Shown here: positions 53,721-63,351 of the stretch, one piece after another
Position numbering within the stretch: position 1 is the first letter of the stretch
How the letters are laid out: every line of letters starts with the position of its first letter
NCBI GenBank assembly: GCA_041751875.1
Contig: JBGSIC010000004.1
Location: 1-64,000 of the forward strand
Length of the DNA: 64,000 nt
Direction: 5' to 3'
Source of the DNA: JBGSIC01 sp041751875
Lineage (GTDB): Bacteria > Bdellovibrionota > FAC87 > UBA2466 > JACKAF01
Notes under the pieces: model-generated
Database searches by the model: none
What the model saw: the letters and a program-made list of their open reading frames with translations, nothing else
What the model was told of the DNA's origin: nothing
Translations under genes and position numbers: made by a program

Positions 53721-55376
53721 TTACTTCTTCTTAGGTTTGACGTCAGATTTCTTCAGCGACTGAGGGGCACGGGTGGCAGGACTGGTGGGAATGCGACCTT
53801 CTAAGAGCGGGCTTTGGCAGCCGGCCTGATAACCTAGGCGGCAAGATTCCGTTACATATTGAAGCGCGTCGCTCTTTCGGTCCGCCTGGAGCATAACTTG
53901 TCCGACCACGTACAGGGCTTCGGGATAATAGGGATCTTTTGGATTGCGCGTACCAATTTCAATTACCTTTTGAAGATACGGAACAGCGCCGACAGCATCT
54001 TTCTGGCTAATCTTCAAATAAGCCATCACCAGATAAGCTTTGGCTGAGTCAGGAGAAACACCAATCCACTTTTTGAAAACGGTTTCCGCTCCCGCGTAGT
54101 CCTTCAAGCGGTACTTCGCCAAAGCTAAGTTTTCGATTACCCAGAGATCGTTTTGATCCAGGTTCATCGCGCCTTCAAGAGCAGCCACGGCTTGTGCTAA
54201 CTGGTTTAGTTTGAGCTGCACCTGTGCTTCGAGTTTGAAACCCACTGGACTATCCGGGGCGATGTCTCTCTGCAACGCACGTCCCACGAGGATCATCTGC
54301 TCCACAGGTTCGTCCAATTCTTTAAAACGCAAAAAGAGTTCGGCCGTTCCAACAAACAAGTCGCGAACGGCAGGATTTTGTTTTACGAAGTCGACAGGCT
54401 TTATGTTTTCTTGAGTAATGGCAGTGCTCAGGCTTTTACCCGCCTCGCCAATTGCCTCGGCCACTTTCGCAAACTCACCGCGCATCTGCTCTTTCCAATG
54501 ATTACGATCTTCATCCGTGCTCGCTTGCAAATTGAATCGGAGATAAATTTCCATCAGATGAACGTGAAGGATCGGATCCACAGGAGGAAGCGAGCTAGCT
54601 TTTTTGTAGAGTTCGAGAGCCGTACTTTCTTCACCTCGTTGCAAACTCAAGTCACCCAAAAGGATATAGACCGGACCTGCGTCAGGATATTTTTCTTTGA
54701 GAGCCTCGGCAGCACGCTCACCACCAGCCATGTCTCCCGCTTTCACTAGCGCGCGCACTTCCTGGATCTTCGCGTAGAGCTCCGCGGAATCGGGTGTTCC
54801 ACCAGAAAGTAAGTAGTAGCATCCGAAAATCACTAAAATTCCGGCGAGCATTTGCGTGCGACGGCGAGGCGGAACTTTTCCGTACCAGGTGCGAATAATT
54901 TTGGTGTAACTCGACTCTCGCTTGGGTCGGCTTTTAGCGGAAGCCGCAACTTTTTCTTTTTCTTTTCGAGGAGAGGCGGAGGTTTTTTTTCCTTCGAGAA
55001 CCGGTTCCTTCTCCTTGGGAAGCTCAGGCTCTTTTCTTTTCTTGTGCAGTTCCTTCGGCGCCGATTCTTCCATCTGACAGTCAAAAATGGTTTCTCCCAC
55101 ACGGAGTTGATCGCCATCTTTTATTTCGCCGGTCTGGACAGGTTCTTCGTTAAGGAAGGTTCCGTTCAAGCTCTTAAGATCGGTGAAGGTCACCTTCCCC
55201 GTTTTCTTGTCGAATTCAATCGCCACATGTGAACGGGAAAGCCGGGCGTCCTGAATGATGATGTCGCCTTTGGACCGGCCGATGATGACCGTACCTTCTT
55301 CGAGCGAAATGACTTTCCCCTTATCCTGCCCTTCGATTACGACAAGGTGGGGAACGAATTTAGGTTTTGAGGCCAT
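53721..55376 (-). CDS. FHA-TPR membrane protein
   Basis: A 551-residue protein. The N-terminal FHA domain (about 10-103; GRSKGDI, SRSHVAI, SLNGTFLN) binds phosphothreonine peptides. A Lys/Glu-rich linker leads to one membrane segment (about 170-190) and a C-terminal array of TPR-like helices (215-520). The FHA should be cytoplasmic and the TPRs periplasmic. No Ser/Thr kinase lies nearby. It follows bactofilin by 112 bases. I use the ATG at 55376. Confidence 0.88.
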   Translation of the reverse strand: MASKPKFVPHLVVIEGQDKGKVISLEEGTVIIGRSKGDIIIQDARLSRSHVAIEFDKKTGKVTFTDLKSLNGTFLNEEPVQTGEIKDGDQLRVGETIFDCQMEESAPKELHKKRKEPELPKEKEPVLEGKKTSASPRKEKEKVAASAKSRPKRESSYTKIIRTWYGKVPPRRRTQMLAGILVIFGCYYLLSGGTPDSAELYAKIQEVRALVKAGDMAGGERAAEALKEKYPDAGPVYILLGDLSLQRGEESTALELYKKASSLPPVDPILHVHLMEIYLRFNLQASTDEDRNHWKEQMRGEFAKVAEAIGEAGKSLSTAITQENIKPVDFVKQNPAVRDLFVGTAELFLRFKELDEPVEQMILVGRALQRDIAPDSPVGFKLEAQVQLKLNQLAQAVAALEGAMNLDQNDLWVIENLALAKYRLKDYAGAETVFKKWIGVSPDSAKAYLVMAYLKISQKDAVGAVPYLQKVIEIGTRNPKDPYYPEALYVVGQVMLQADRKSDALQYVTESCRLGYQAGCQSPLLEGRIPTSPATRAPQSLKKSDVKPKKK

Positions 55377-55488
55377 CGTAACTCGTTTCGGCAAAAACCG
55401 AAAAAACCTTTAATTTCATACAGGAAGGTCGTAAAGCCCGCTAAATCCGGGTCTAGAAGGGGTTTACAGGAGGGCAGATTTCCAGAGG

Positions 55489-55863
55489 CTAGGCGGCCTT
55501 TTTGAGGGCTAGAGGGGCCGCGGCGATACCGCGGATTTTCAGGCTGCCGTCAACGATGGCGCCTGCGCGAACCTCAATAGCGGGGGCTTCTAAGACCCCA
55601 CGGATGGTGGCGGTGGGCATGAGTTGGATTTTCACTTTGGACTGAATGTTCCCGTCCACCCTTCCTTCGATCAGCACCACACCTTGGGAAGAGATCGATC
55701 CACTAATCCAACCAGTGCGCCCAATCTGGAGGGGCTCTTCTGACTGTTGGAAAACGTCGCCTTCAACCATCCCAAATACCTGGGCGAGTGAAACAAAAGT
55801 CACTTCACCGGAAACGCGTGTAGCTTCGGCGATCAATGTGGGAAAGGTGGCTTCCTGAATCAT
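55489..55863 (-). CDS. Bactofilin-family protein
   Basis: A 124-residue polymer-forming cytoskeletal protein: the regular beta-helix pattern (GRTGWISGSISSQGVVLIEGRVDGNIQ, then IRGVLEAPAIEVRAGAIVDG) is characteristic. Bactofilins form filaments that position cell-wall enzymes. It lies 23 bases after a membrane protein gene, reminiscent of bactofilin operons in which an M23 peptidase is the neighbour; here that partner has no peptidase motif. Confidence 0.9.
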   Translation of the reverse strand: MIQEATFPTLIAEATRVSGEVTFVSLAQVFGMVEGDVFQQSEEPLQIGRTGWISGSISSQGVVLIEGRVDGNIQSKVKIQLMPTATIRGVLEAPAIEVRAGAIVDGSLKIRGIAAAPLALKKAA

Positions 55864-55886
55864 GGGAACCTCACAAATAAAACAGA

Positions 55887-56690
55887 CTACGGGATTGTCT
55901 CGGCGTCGCGGCGACGGTGAGTCACAAGCTGGCCGTTGGTATCGTAAACATACGCATCCAGCCCCACCGGCATCAGGCTTTGGCCCACGAAGAAGGTGAC
56001 AGAAGACTGTAGGGCACTTGAAAACTTAAAGGGCTTTCCATCGAAGTTCGCGAGCGTAGCCGGAGAAACGGCGTCCAGTTCTTCGAAGCCAGGGTAGACA
56101 ATAAACCGTTTGATGGTCTGGTCGGTATGCGTTGCCGTACCGATTCTTTTGACTTGAGTTTCTAGCACTAAAAGAAGTTTGCCTTGAGCGGAACCCGGCC
56201 GGGAAGGAACCATACTCACAGTAACGGCACACTGTTTGTCTTTGCACTCCATGCCCAAATCAGTCAGTCGCGCGCGAACGGGTGAGAAAGCGGGTAATCC
56301 CACAGGGGCGGGTTCGGTTGTCATCGCGGGAGCCGCAGGAGCGGGAGCCGAAGCGACGACACCCACCGGAGGAACTACCGGAATAGAAGCGGGGGCAGGA
56401 CCGGAACTGGCCGCTGCGGGAGGCGGCACCACGGTCGCCACTTCATTGGCAAGCTTATGCTTGCCGGAAACTTCCAGCGCGAGGATGCGCTCTTGAAACA
56501 GACGCGAAATCTCGTACTCACGGAAGAACATCAATGTGCCCAAGAACAGTAGTCCAAGTAGAGCGATAAATAAGGAGAGAAAGGACAGGATTCGCGGCAC
56601 ATCGAGGCGCAACGCGTAAGGAGCGCCGTGACCGTTGTAGACCAAAACTTGCAGAAATTTCCGCGTGGTTAGCAGCTTATATAGTTTCAT
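55887..56690 (-). CDS. Single-pass membrane protein upstream of bactofilin
   Basis: A 267-residue protein: short basic N-terminus, one membrane segment (about 33-55), a coiled stretch, an Ala/Pro-rich linker (85-130), and a folded periplasmic domain of beta character (about 135-267). The N-terminal part resembles that of bactofilin-linked M23 peptidases, but I see no HxxxD/HxH zinc motif. It could anchor the bactofilin filament to the envelope. Confidence 0.75.
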   Translation of the reverse strand: MKLYKLLTTRKFLQVLVYNGHGAPYALRLDVPRILSFLSLFIALLGLLFLGTLMFFREYEISRLFQERILALEVSGKHKLANEVATVVPPPAAASSGPAPASIPVVPPVGVVASAPAPAAPAMTTEPAPVGLPAFSPVRARLTDLGMECKDKQCAVTVSMVPSRPGSAQGKLLLVLETQVKRIGTATHTDQTIKRFIVYPGFEELDAVSPATLANFDGKPFKFSSALQSSVTFFVGQSLMPVGLDAYVYDTNGQLVTHRRRDAETIP

Positions 56691-56728
56691 GAGATAGCTG
56701 GGGTTGAGATATGACAGGGAGAGCGGAA

Positions 56729-56744
56729 CCTGTTTCGAAACAGG
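56729..56744. promoter_or_regulatory. Perfect 16-bp palindrome between divergent genes
   Basis: CCTGTTTCGAAACAGG lies between the bactofilin-operon start and murJ. It could be an operator for both, or a hairpin in either leader. Confidence 0.35.
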
Positions 56745-56813
56745 CTCTGGCTTGATACTATTTTAACTCCTTTCTTCATGGAAAGCACGCCACCACTGGC
56801 AGGACACCGCATC

Positions 56814-58382
56814 ATGGCAACAGCAGCAACACACGAGTCAGAAAAAAGCATTCAGCTGGCCTCGCTCATCATGGTGATTAGCGTCTTGCTCTCACGGGTG
56901 ATTGGATTCGTACGCGAGTGGGCTCTAGCCAGAACGGTTGGTGCAAGCGCACTCACCGACGTTTACTCGGCGTCCTTTACCATTCCCGACTTCCTCAACT
57001 ATCTCATGGCCGCGGGGGCTCTCAGCATTACGTTCATCCCGATTCTGGCTCAGTTTATCGCCGATGAGGAAAAGGAACTGGGTAATAGTGTCTTTCGGAG
57101 CATCGCCACCTACATGGGGTTGATTCTGATCGCCCTTATCATTATCGGAATGATTTTCTCTCGCTCGCTTGCGGTCGTCGTCGCACCTGGTTTTTCGGAA
57201 GGCCAACTCGATCTTCTTTCCACTCTCTTGAAGATCATTCTTCCCGCGCAGTTCTTTTTCTATTGGGGAGGACTAGCCATTGCCGTGCAGTACGCCCATG
57301 GGCAGTTTTTCTACGCCGCCGTCGCCCCGTTGATTTACAACCTCGGCATTATTATTTTCGGCGTCGTATTCCATAAAACATGGGGAGTGATGGCTTTTAG
57401 TGTGGGTGTGCTCGTGGGCGCACTTTGCAGTCACGGACTGCTGCAATGGATTGCGCTCAAACGACTAGGTTATAAAATTGCCCCCAAGTTCACGCTCACA
57501 GAACCGATCAAGGTGGCGATGAAGCGCTACCTTTGGCTAACCTTCCCCATCATGTTGGGCTTTTCGATGGTGGTAGCAGAAGAATGGCTCAGTAAATATT
57601 TCGCTAGTTCTCTTGAGCCCCGCTCCATCAGTTGGTTACACTACGCACGCATTGAAATGCGAATCCCGGTTGCGGTCATTGGCGGAGCAGCGGGGATTGC
57701 AAGCTTCCCTTACCTCTCGCGGCTCTGGGCAAAGGGCGACTTCGAACAATACACCTACACGCTACTGCGCCAGATCCAAAAACTGTGGGCCACCGCTCCG
57801 CTCGCCGCCATCTTGTTTTACGATCATGCCCAACCCATCACCTACTTTGTCTTCGGTGCCACCAAGTTCAGTCCTGAAGATCTCAATAACACCGCTGACG
57901 CGCTTAAGATGTTTAGCTTGGGAATTTTCTTTTGGTCCGTCCAAATGATTCTCTCTCGAGGCTTTTACGCCGCACAAAAAACTTGGCTTCCGTCCTTAAT
58001 GGGCACAATTGTGTGCGTTCTTTGCATTCCACTCTACATGTACCTAGGGAAGCGCTTTGGCTTTCAAGGCTTGGCACTAGCAGGCAGCATCGGTATTGCT
58101 GTTTACGCGACCATTCTGTGGGGGATGTTAAAACGTCATCTTAAAGACTGCGCACCAGGAGTATCGTTGGGACGCTTCTACAAGTTCTGCTTCGGCTGGG
58201 TGTTGGTGCTTATTGTCGCGGTCTTTTTATCCCACGCAATTAATTTATTGGAGATTTTCCAGTTTGATCAGTATTCGGCGCTCTGCCACATCACCGTAGC
58301 AACAGCAGCTCTCATACTTCTCGGGTGGGGGGCTCTCCGTACCGTGTTTGTGAAACTTACCGACGGAAAACCGCTTTACTGA
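56814..58382 (+). CDS. murJ: Lipid II flippase
   Basis: A MurJ/MviN-family MOP exporter of about 522 residues with some fourteen membrane helices, moving lipid II across the inner membrane for peptidoglycan synthesis. The N-terminus (VISVLLSRVIGFVREWALA) and mid-protein motifs are typical. I take the ATG at 56814 with AGGA nine bases upstream; an ATG at 56778 is in frame but has no ribosome site. Its end overlaps the convergent mutase gene by seven bases. Confidence 0.94.
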   Translation: MATAATHESEKSIQLASLIMVISVLLSRVIGFVREWALARTVGASALTDVYSASFTIPDFLNYLMAAGALSITFIPILAQFIADEEKELGNSVFRSIATYMGLILIALIIIGMIFSRSLAVVVAPGFSEGQLDLLSTLLKIILPAQFFFYWGGLAIAVQYAHGQFFYAAVAPLIYNLGIIIFGVVFHKTWGVMAFSVGVLVGALCSHGLLQWIALKRLGYKIAPKFTLTEPIKVAMKRYLWLTFPIMLGFSMVVAEEWLSKYFASSLEPRSISWLHYARIEMRIPVAVIGGAAGIASFPYLSRLWAKGDFEQYTYTLLRQIQKLWATAPLAAILFYDHAQPITYFVFGATKFSPEDLNNTADALKMFSLGIFFWSVQMILSRGFYAAQKTWLPSLMGTIVCVLCIPLYMYLGKRFGFQGLALAGSIGIAVYATILWGMLKRHLKDCAPGVSLGRFYKFCFGWVLVLIVAVFLSHAINLLEIFQFDQYSALCHITVATAALILLGWGALRTVFVKLTDGKPLY

Positions 58383-59875
58383 TTAGCGTGCCGTCCGTAG
58401 ACACCAACCAGTGTGGTGACGATCTCCCCCAAGCTCGCCTTGGCTTTCACCGCTTCTAAAACAAACGGCATCACATTTTTTTCTTCTTTGGTGGCTTGTA
58501 GCAGATTCTTTTGGGCTAGCTCACAGGCCTTTTTATCACGCGAAGCACGGAAGGCTTGCAGCCGTGCGACCTGATCCTTCTCAACTTTGTCATCGATAGC
58601 AAACACAGGAGTGGGTTCAGCCTGTTTGCTTTTGAATTTGTTTTGGCCAACAACAATGCGTTTCTCGCTTTCAATATCCATCTGATAGCGATAGGCAGAA
58701 TCTTGAATGAGCTTTTGTTGGAAGCCCTCTTCCAGACACTTCACCACACCACCCTTTTTCTCAATCTGTTCAATCAGGGCTCTTGCTTCGCTCTCAAGCT
58801 GATCGGTCATTTTTTCAATGAGCTCTCCTCCTCCCAAGGGATCTACATGCTTAGTAATTCCCGATTCATAAGCAATAACCTGCTGTGTTCGCAGAGCAAG
58901 CGTAGCCGCGTCCTCTGTCGGCAACCCTAGTGCTTCATCTCGGGAATTAGTGTGAATGGACTGCGCGCCGCCCAACACGGCTGCCAAACACTGCAACGTC
59001 ACCCGCACCACGTTCGTATCAACTTGCGAGGCAATTAACGAGCTACCCGCCGTTTGCGCATGGAAGCGCAACCAAAGTGAACGATCATCCTTAGGTTGGT
59101 AGCGCTCGCGAATCAATTTTGCCCACAAACGCCGTGCCGCCCTGAACTTTGCGACCTCTTCAATAAAATCGTTGTGTACGTTAAAGAAGAAGGAAAGGCG
59201 TGACGCAAATTCATCAATCTTGAGCCCACGCGCAAGCGCCGCTTGGACGTAGGCGAGCCCATCGGAAAGAGTCAGTCCCAATTCTTGTGCGGCTGTACTT
59301 CCCGCTTCGCGAATGTGGTAACCGCTGATTGAAATACTATTCCACTGCGGAAGTTCTTCTTTGCAATAAGCAATGAGATCAGTCGCAAGTTTTAAACTGG
59401 GCCCCGGCGGAAACACATACGTTCCGCGTGCCATATACTCTTTCAAGACGTCATTTTGAACCGTGCCCCGTAGCTTCTCTAACCCAACGCCTTTTTCCTG
59501 CGCGACCGCTACGTACAACGCCAGCAAGATCGGAGCCGTCGCGTTGATCGTCATGGAAGAACTAACCGTATCCAGAGGAATCCCCTCCAGCACAAGTTTC
59601 ATGTCTTCCAACGAGCTAATCGCGACTCCCACTCTTCCCACTTCTCCCAAGGCGTGCGAGTCGTCGGCGTCGTAGCCCATCTGTGTAGGAAGATCGAAAG
59701 CGATACTCAAACCCGTAATGCCCTGACTTAACAAGTAGCGATAACGTGCGTTTGAAGCTTTCGCGTCGCCAAAGCCGGCGTATTGGCGCATCGTCCACAG
59801 CTTCTTCCGGTACATATCGGCGTGAACGCCGCGCGTGTAAGGGAAAGCGCCCGCTTTTTCCTCAGTGCTTGACAT
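58376..59875 (-). CDS. Methylmalonyl-CoA mutase-family catalytic subunit without B12 domain
   Basis: A 499-residue protein covering the TIM-barrel substrate domain (WTMRQYAGFGDAKASNARYRYLL, LSIAFDLPTQMGYDADD). It stops before the C-terminal cobalamin-binding domain (no DxHxxG). A separate B12-binding subunit must exist elsewhere, as in split methylmalonyl-, isobutyryl- or hydroxyisobutyryl-CoA mutases. Substrate cannot be fixed by eye. It is divergent from leucine dehydrogenase, which fits branched-chain amino acid catabolism. Confidence 0.88.
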   Translation of the reverse strand: MSSTEEKAGAFPYTRGVHADMYRKKLWTMRQYAGFGDAKASNARYRYLLSQGITGLSIAFDLPTQMGYDADDSHALGEVGRVGVAISSLEDMKLVLEGIPLDTVSSSMTINATAPILLALYVAVAQEKGVGLEKLRGTVQNDVLKEYMARGTYVFPPGPSLKLATDLIAYCKEELPQWNSISISGYHIREAGSTAAQELGLTLSDGLAYVQAALARGLKIDEFASRLSFFFNVHNDFIEEVAKFRAARRLWAKLIRERYQPKDDRSLWLRFHAQTAGSSLIASQVDTNVVRVTLQCLAAVLGGAQSIHTNSRDEALGLPTEDAATLALRTQQVIAYESGITKHVDPLGGGELIEKMTDQLESEARALIEQIEKKGGVVKCLEEGFQQKLIQDSAYRYQMDIESEKRIVVGQNKFKSKQAEPTPVFAIDDKVEKDQVARLQAFRASRDKKACELAQKNLLQATKEEKNVMPFVLEAVKAKASLGEIVTTLVGVYGRHANQ

Positions 59876-60005
59876 TGGAAGACAGTCTATTGAACGCCGA
59901 TGCAGAACTCAAGCTCGCTCTCTTGCTCTGTCCGAGATGGCGCTTGCGAGCTTTTGGGCCCCTTTGGTAAAGTGGCCCCCGGTGGTTGGGGAAGCTGAGG
60001 GATCT

Positions 60006-61109
60006 ATGAGCTCGCAAATTGAACGTTTTCTATCTGACGGTCACGAACAGGTTCTGTTTTGCCAAGACAAAGCGGTGGGGCTTAAATGCCTTATCGCGAT
60101 TCATAACACGCTTCTTGGCCCTGCTTTGGGCGGAGTGCGCATGTGGCCGTACGAAGATACCCAGCAGGCTTACGAAGACGTCTTAAGACTCTCTAAGGGG
60201 ATGACATACAAGGCCTCTATTGCCGGATTAAACCTAGGGGGCGGTAAGGCTGTCATCATCGCCGATCCCAAGAAAGATAAATCTGAAAGTTTGTTTAGAA
60301 GTTTCGGAGCATTCGTTGAATCGCTCAACTCACGCTACATCACCGCTGAAGACGTCGGTACCGACGTGCGGGACATGGAATATATCTTCATGGAAACCAA
60401 TCACGTGGTTGGTGTCGCGCGCACACACGGTGGCTCAGGGGATCCTTCGCCGTGGACAGCGAAAGGTGTGATGGAGGGAATTCGTGCGTGTGTTGAGTTC
60501 AAGCTGCAGAAGAAATCTTTGAATGGTCTATCGATCGCCATTCAGGGAGCCGGGCATGTGGGACGCGAACTCGTGCGCTTGGCGCTTGCGAATAAGATGC
60601 ATGTGTTTGTTTGTGACATTGATAGTGCGCGTTGCGATGAGTACCGTGACAACCCCGGCGTAACGGTTGTTTCAACGGACGAAATCTACGAATGTGACGT
60701 CGACATTTTTTGTCCCTCGGCTTTGGGAGCAGTCATCAACGAAAAAACGCTACCAAAGCTCAAATGCAAGATAGTGGCGGGAAGTGCAAATAATCAACTT
60801 GCTTCCCCCGAGTGCGGAGATGAGCTTTACAAAAAAAAGATTCTGTACGCTCCCGACTATGCGATCAATGCGGGAGGGTTAATGAATGTGTCTATTGAGT
60901 TAGAGGGTTACGACGAACTTCGCGCCAATCGCATGATTCGCAATATTTATTACGTAATGAAAAATATTCTTCATCATTCCGCCAAGGAGAACCTCCCTGA
61001 GTACCGATGCGCCGACCGCGTTGCCGAGCAGCGCATCGCCGATATCAGCCGCATCCGGGGGCGCTTCAACGCAAACACCCGTCGTGACGTATACGGCCGT
61101 CGACGCTAG
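60006..61109 (+). CDS. Leucine dehydrogenase (Glu/Leu/Phe/Val dehydrogenase family)
   Basis: A 367-residue NAD-dependent dehydrogenase that deaminates leucine and related branched-chain amino acids. The sequence has GPALGGVRMWPY, the catalytic Lys region KGMTYKASIAGLNLGGGKAV, and the Rossmann motif GAGHVG. The length matches leucine dehydrogenase rather than GDH. GAGGGA supports the ATG at 60006; the frame extends 47 codons upstream without family resemblance. Confidence 0.9.
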   Translation: MSSQIERFLSDGHEQVLFCQDKAVGLKCLIAIHNTLLGPALGGVRMWPYEDTQQAYEDVLRLSKGMTYKASIAGLNLGGGKAVIIADPKKDKSESLFRSFGAFVESLNSRYITAEDVGTDVRDMEYIFMETNHVVGVARTHGGSGDPSPWTAKGVMEGIRACVEFKLQKKSLNGLSIAIQGAGHVGRELVRLALANKMHVFVCDIDSARCDEYRDNPGVTVVSTDEIYECDVDIFCPSALGAVINEKTLPKLKCKIVAGSANNQLASPECGDELYKKKILYAPDYAINAGGLMNVSIELEGYDELRANRMIRNIYYVMKNILHHSAKENLPEYRCADRVAEQRIADISRIRGRFNANTRRDVYGRRR

Positions 61110-61124
61110 CTGAAAGGGTTGCTC

Positions 61125-61514
61125 ATGGAACTAGAAATGTTTCTCGGAGTGGTCTCTGCCTCCATCTTTCTTATCGCTGTGGGAGGGTTCATCCTCAAAT
61201 CCGGTAAGCGCTTTGTAAAAAGGTCCCCTACCATTCGCGCAGAAGTTGAGAACCCTCAAGAACTGGCAAGAGCCGAGGCCGAACTTAAGGCAGAAGGGGC
61301 GGGAACTTGGGTAACAATTGCTAGCACCAGCACCCATAAAGGTTTTCGAGAGGCGGACTTGCAGGGCGCGGTTGCTTTTCTGGGAGCCAACGATGTGCCT
61401 GCAACTTACCGAACGTCTGCATCTGCTGAGGGAATTCAGGACTTCGCCCTTCAGGTTGCTCCCGAGCATTTAAACCAGGCGCGCGCTCTACTGGCGGAGT
61501 TCTTGAAGAAATAG
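61125..61514 (+). CDS. Membrane-anchored DUF2007-like protein
   Basis: A 129-residue protein with one N-terminal membrane helix (VVSASIFLIAVGGFIL) and a cytoplasmic ferredoxin-like domain resembling DUF2007 signal-transducing proteins: WVTIASTSTHKGFREADLQGAVAFLGANDVPATY, ending with QVAPEHLNQARALLAEF. It closely follows leucine dehydrogenase, so may be cotranscribed. Role unknown. Confidence 0.72.
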   Translation: MELEMFLGVVSASIFLIAVGGFILKSGKRFVKRSPTIRAEVENPQELARAEAELKAEGAGTWVTIASTSTHKGFREADLQGAVAFLGANDVPATYRTSASAEGIQDFALQVAPEHLNQARALLAEFLKK

Positions 61515-61590
61515 GCCTTTCGACACCGCTGCCCATGACGATCTTCGGCTTCCGTAGCTAGAATAGCTTTTCCATTAGAGGATACGGTTC

Positions 61591-62256
61591 ATGCGACACG
61601 TCTGCTTTCTGAGCCTGATGTTTACTTTGTCCCTTTTTAGCGCGCAGGAAACCGATCTCACCCGTCCCACCAGCGCAGAGTGCACTCAATGTTTGGGCGA
61701 TTTCCTGGCGGCCCTCTCCGTGGAACCCAGTAAAAAAACCTTCTCTCTTCGCTTTCGTGGTGTGGACACCCGAGCTGCCCTTCTCACTGTCCCCATCAGC
61801 GTGTTGAGTACCGGGAAGGACCGTCTCCGTTTAGTTGCCTACCTAAAGCGTTTAGAAGACGTGACCCTAGAGGCTCAGCTCTCGACAGAAAGTCCGGCAA
61901 ATGAAGTTCTTCAAAAGTATGAGTGGAAGAATGATCGAATTATTCAAATAACTGACAGGAACTCGAACAAGTCCTCGCTCCGCAAGGAACTTGCCGGGCA
62001 GATTCGGGAGCTAGAAGCCCATATTAAGGTGATTGGGGGAAACACCGTCATGATCAAAGAAGTCCTACGAATGGTCAAAGAAGGCTCAACGGACTTTCCA
62101 GCGGAAGAGTTTCGCCTGCACCTCGTACAACATTTTTCTACTGCGACTGATCTTAGCGATGGCCATCGCAACGAGATCAATGAAAGAATTGAAATGCTGG
62201 CTAAAACCTATTCTGACCTTCGCCAGGCCGATCCCATCTTGCCTACGGGACCTTGA
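61591..62256 (+). CDS. Exported protein of unknown function
   Basis: A 221-residue protein with a signal peptide (MRHVCFLSLMFTLSLFSAQ), a CTQC motif near residue 30, and a largely helical, charged C-terminal half. I do not recognise it. It converges on the outer-membrane gene with no intervening bases. Confidence 0.6.
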   Translation: MRHVCFLSLMFTLSLFSAQETDLTRPTSAECTQCLGDFLAALSVEPSKKTFSLRFRGVDTRAALLTVPISVLSTGKDRLRLVAYLKRLEDVTLEAQLSTESPANEVLQKYEWKNDRIIQITDRNSNKSSLRKELAGQIRELEAHIKVIGGNTVMIKEVLRMVKEGSTDFPAEEFRLHLVQHFSTATDLSDGHRNEINERIEMLAKTYSDLRQADPILPTGP

Positions 62257-63351
62257 TTAAATTGGATTGAAGCCAATGATGGCTTGGACGGTGTACCACC
62301 GACGGCCAGGCGCATCGGGCGCATCACCGTCGATCCATTGGTAGCTCGCAAAATGAATGCGAGTGTGAGGAAGAGCGCGGAAGCTAAGGCCGTATGTGTA
62401 CGAACCCTGATAGTAACCCGCACGAATGCTAAAGGCTTTTAAGTTCATTTCCATTCCAAAATGCAGATGCTTGAATAGGAAATCATCTCCCAAAAAGTCT
62501 CGCCAGTCCGCCAGAATATTAAAAGTCGAGTCTTTAGAAAGCTTGTAGTTAAATGCCGTCCCCAGGTTAAAAGTCATCGGCAAACTATCGGGTGCGTCAA
62601 ATCCATCCAAGGATGTAAAGCTAGTTCCTGCGACGTTCTCGACCGTGGCTGCTATTTTCCAATCCACGTTTTTATCCTTTATGGGGACTCGGAGCAGAGC
62701 TCCTGCGTTTAAACCAATTGCAAAGCCGTATCGTTGTTCATTTTCAAGTTGTGTGTAGACTGCGCTCAAAAAGTCATTCGGATCTACCAAACCCAGGTCT
62801 GCTAATAACTGAGCTGGCGTTTTTGTGAGATCGATTGAGCTTCTCAAAAATGCCCGAACTGAGGCGCCAAAAGAGAGATCGGGGCCAACGGGTAAGCCTG
62901 CTCCCACTATCGCGCCAAGATCGCCCACTGAGGTGATATCCACCTCAGACCCCGTGAGATTTTCAATCTTTAGATAGGCCTGCTCGCGCGCGTATAGGGA
63001 AAAAGCGGCGTTAGGAAAAACAAACGTGGGTGCCACACGCATGCGGGCGTACTGAATATCGGTACGTACAGCGTCATCGAAATCGCCCCCAAATATCGCA
63101 TCGGCGAAACGATTCATCGTATCTACCGAATCCACGCCCAACTCCAGGTCCGCGACGTGAAAGGCAAACTTCTTATTTCGTGCAAGACCTGCCGGGTTGT
63201 ACCATAGGGCATTCTCATCATCCACCAACCCCAGGAACGCATTACCCATTCCAAGTGTACGAATGCTTTCATACTCGGAACGCAACACTCGCGCATCGCT
63301 CGTTGCGGTCCAAAGAGTAAATAGCACAACTAATAGTAAGGCACTCTTCAT
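62257..63351 (-). CDS. Outer-membrane beta-barrel protein (PorV/FadL-like)
   Basis: A 364-residue exported protein beginning, after the signal peptide, with RTLGMGNAFLGLVDDENALWYNPAGLA, the hallmark of the PorV/TraF/FadL-like group (the N-terminal hatch and NPA motif). The rest is amphipathic strands ending in IIGFNPI. It starts directly after the stop of a related gene (TAA-ATG), forming a tandem pair. The cargo is unknown; some relatives are subunits of type IX secretion, but no such genes are here. Confidence 0.82.
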   Translation of the reverse strand: MKSALLLVVLFTLWTATSDARVLRSEYESIRTLGMGNAFLGLVDDENALWYNPAGLARNKKFAFHVADLELGVDSVDTMNRFADAIFGGDFDDAVRTDIQYARMRVAPTFVFPNAAFSLYAREQAYLKIENLTGSEVDITSVGDLGAIVGAGLPVGPDLSFGASVRAFLRSSIDLTKTPAQLLADLGLVDPNDFLSAVYTQLENEQRYGFAIGLNAGALLRVPIKDKNVDWKIAATVENVAGTSFTSLDGFDAPDSLPMTFNLGTAFNYKLSKDSTFNILADWRDFLGDDFLFKHLHFGMEMNLKAFSIRAGYYQGSYTYGLSFRALPHTRIHFASYQWIDGDAPDAPGRRWYTVQAIIGFNPI

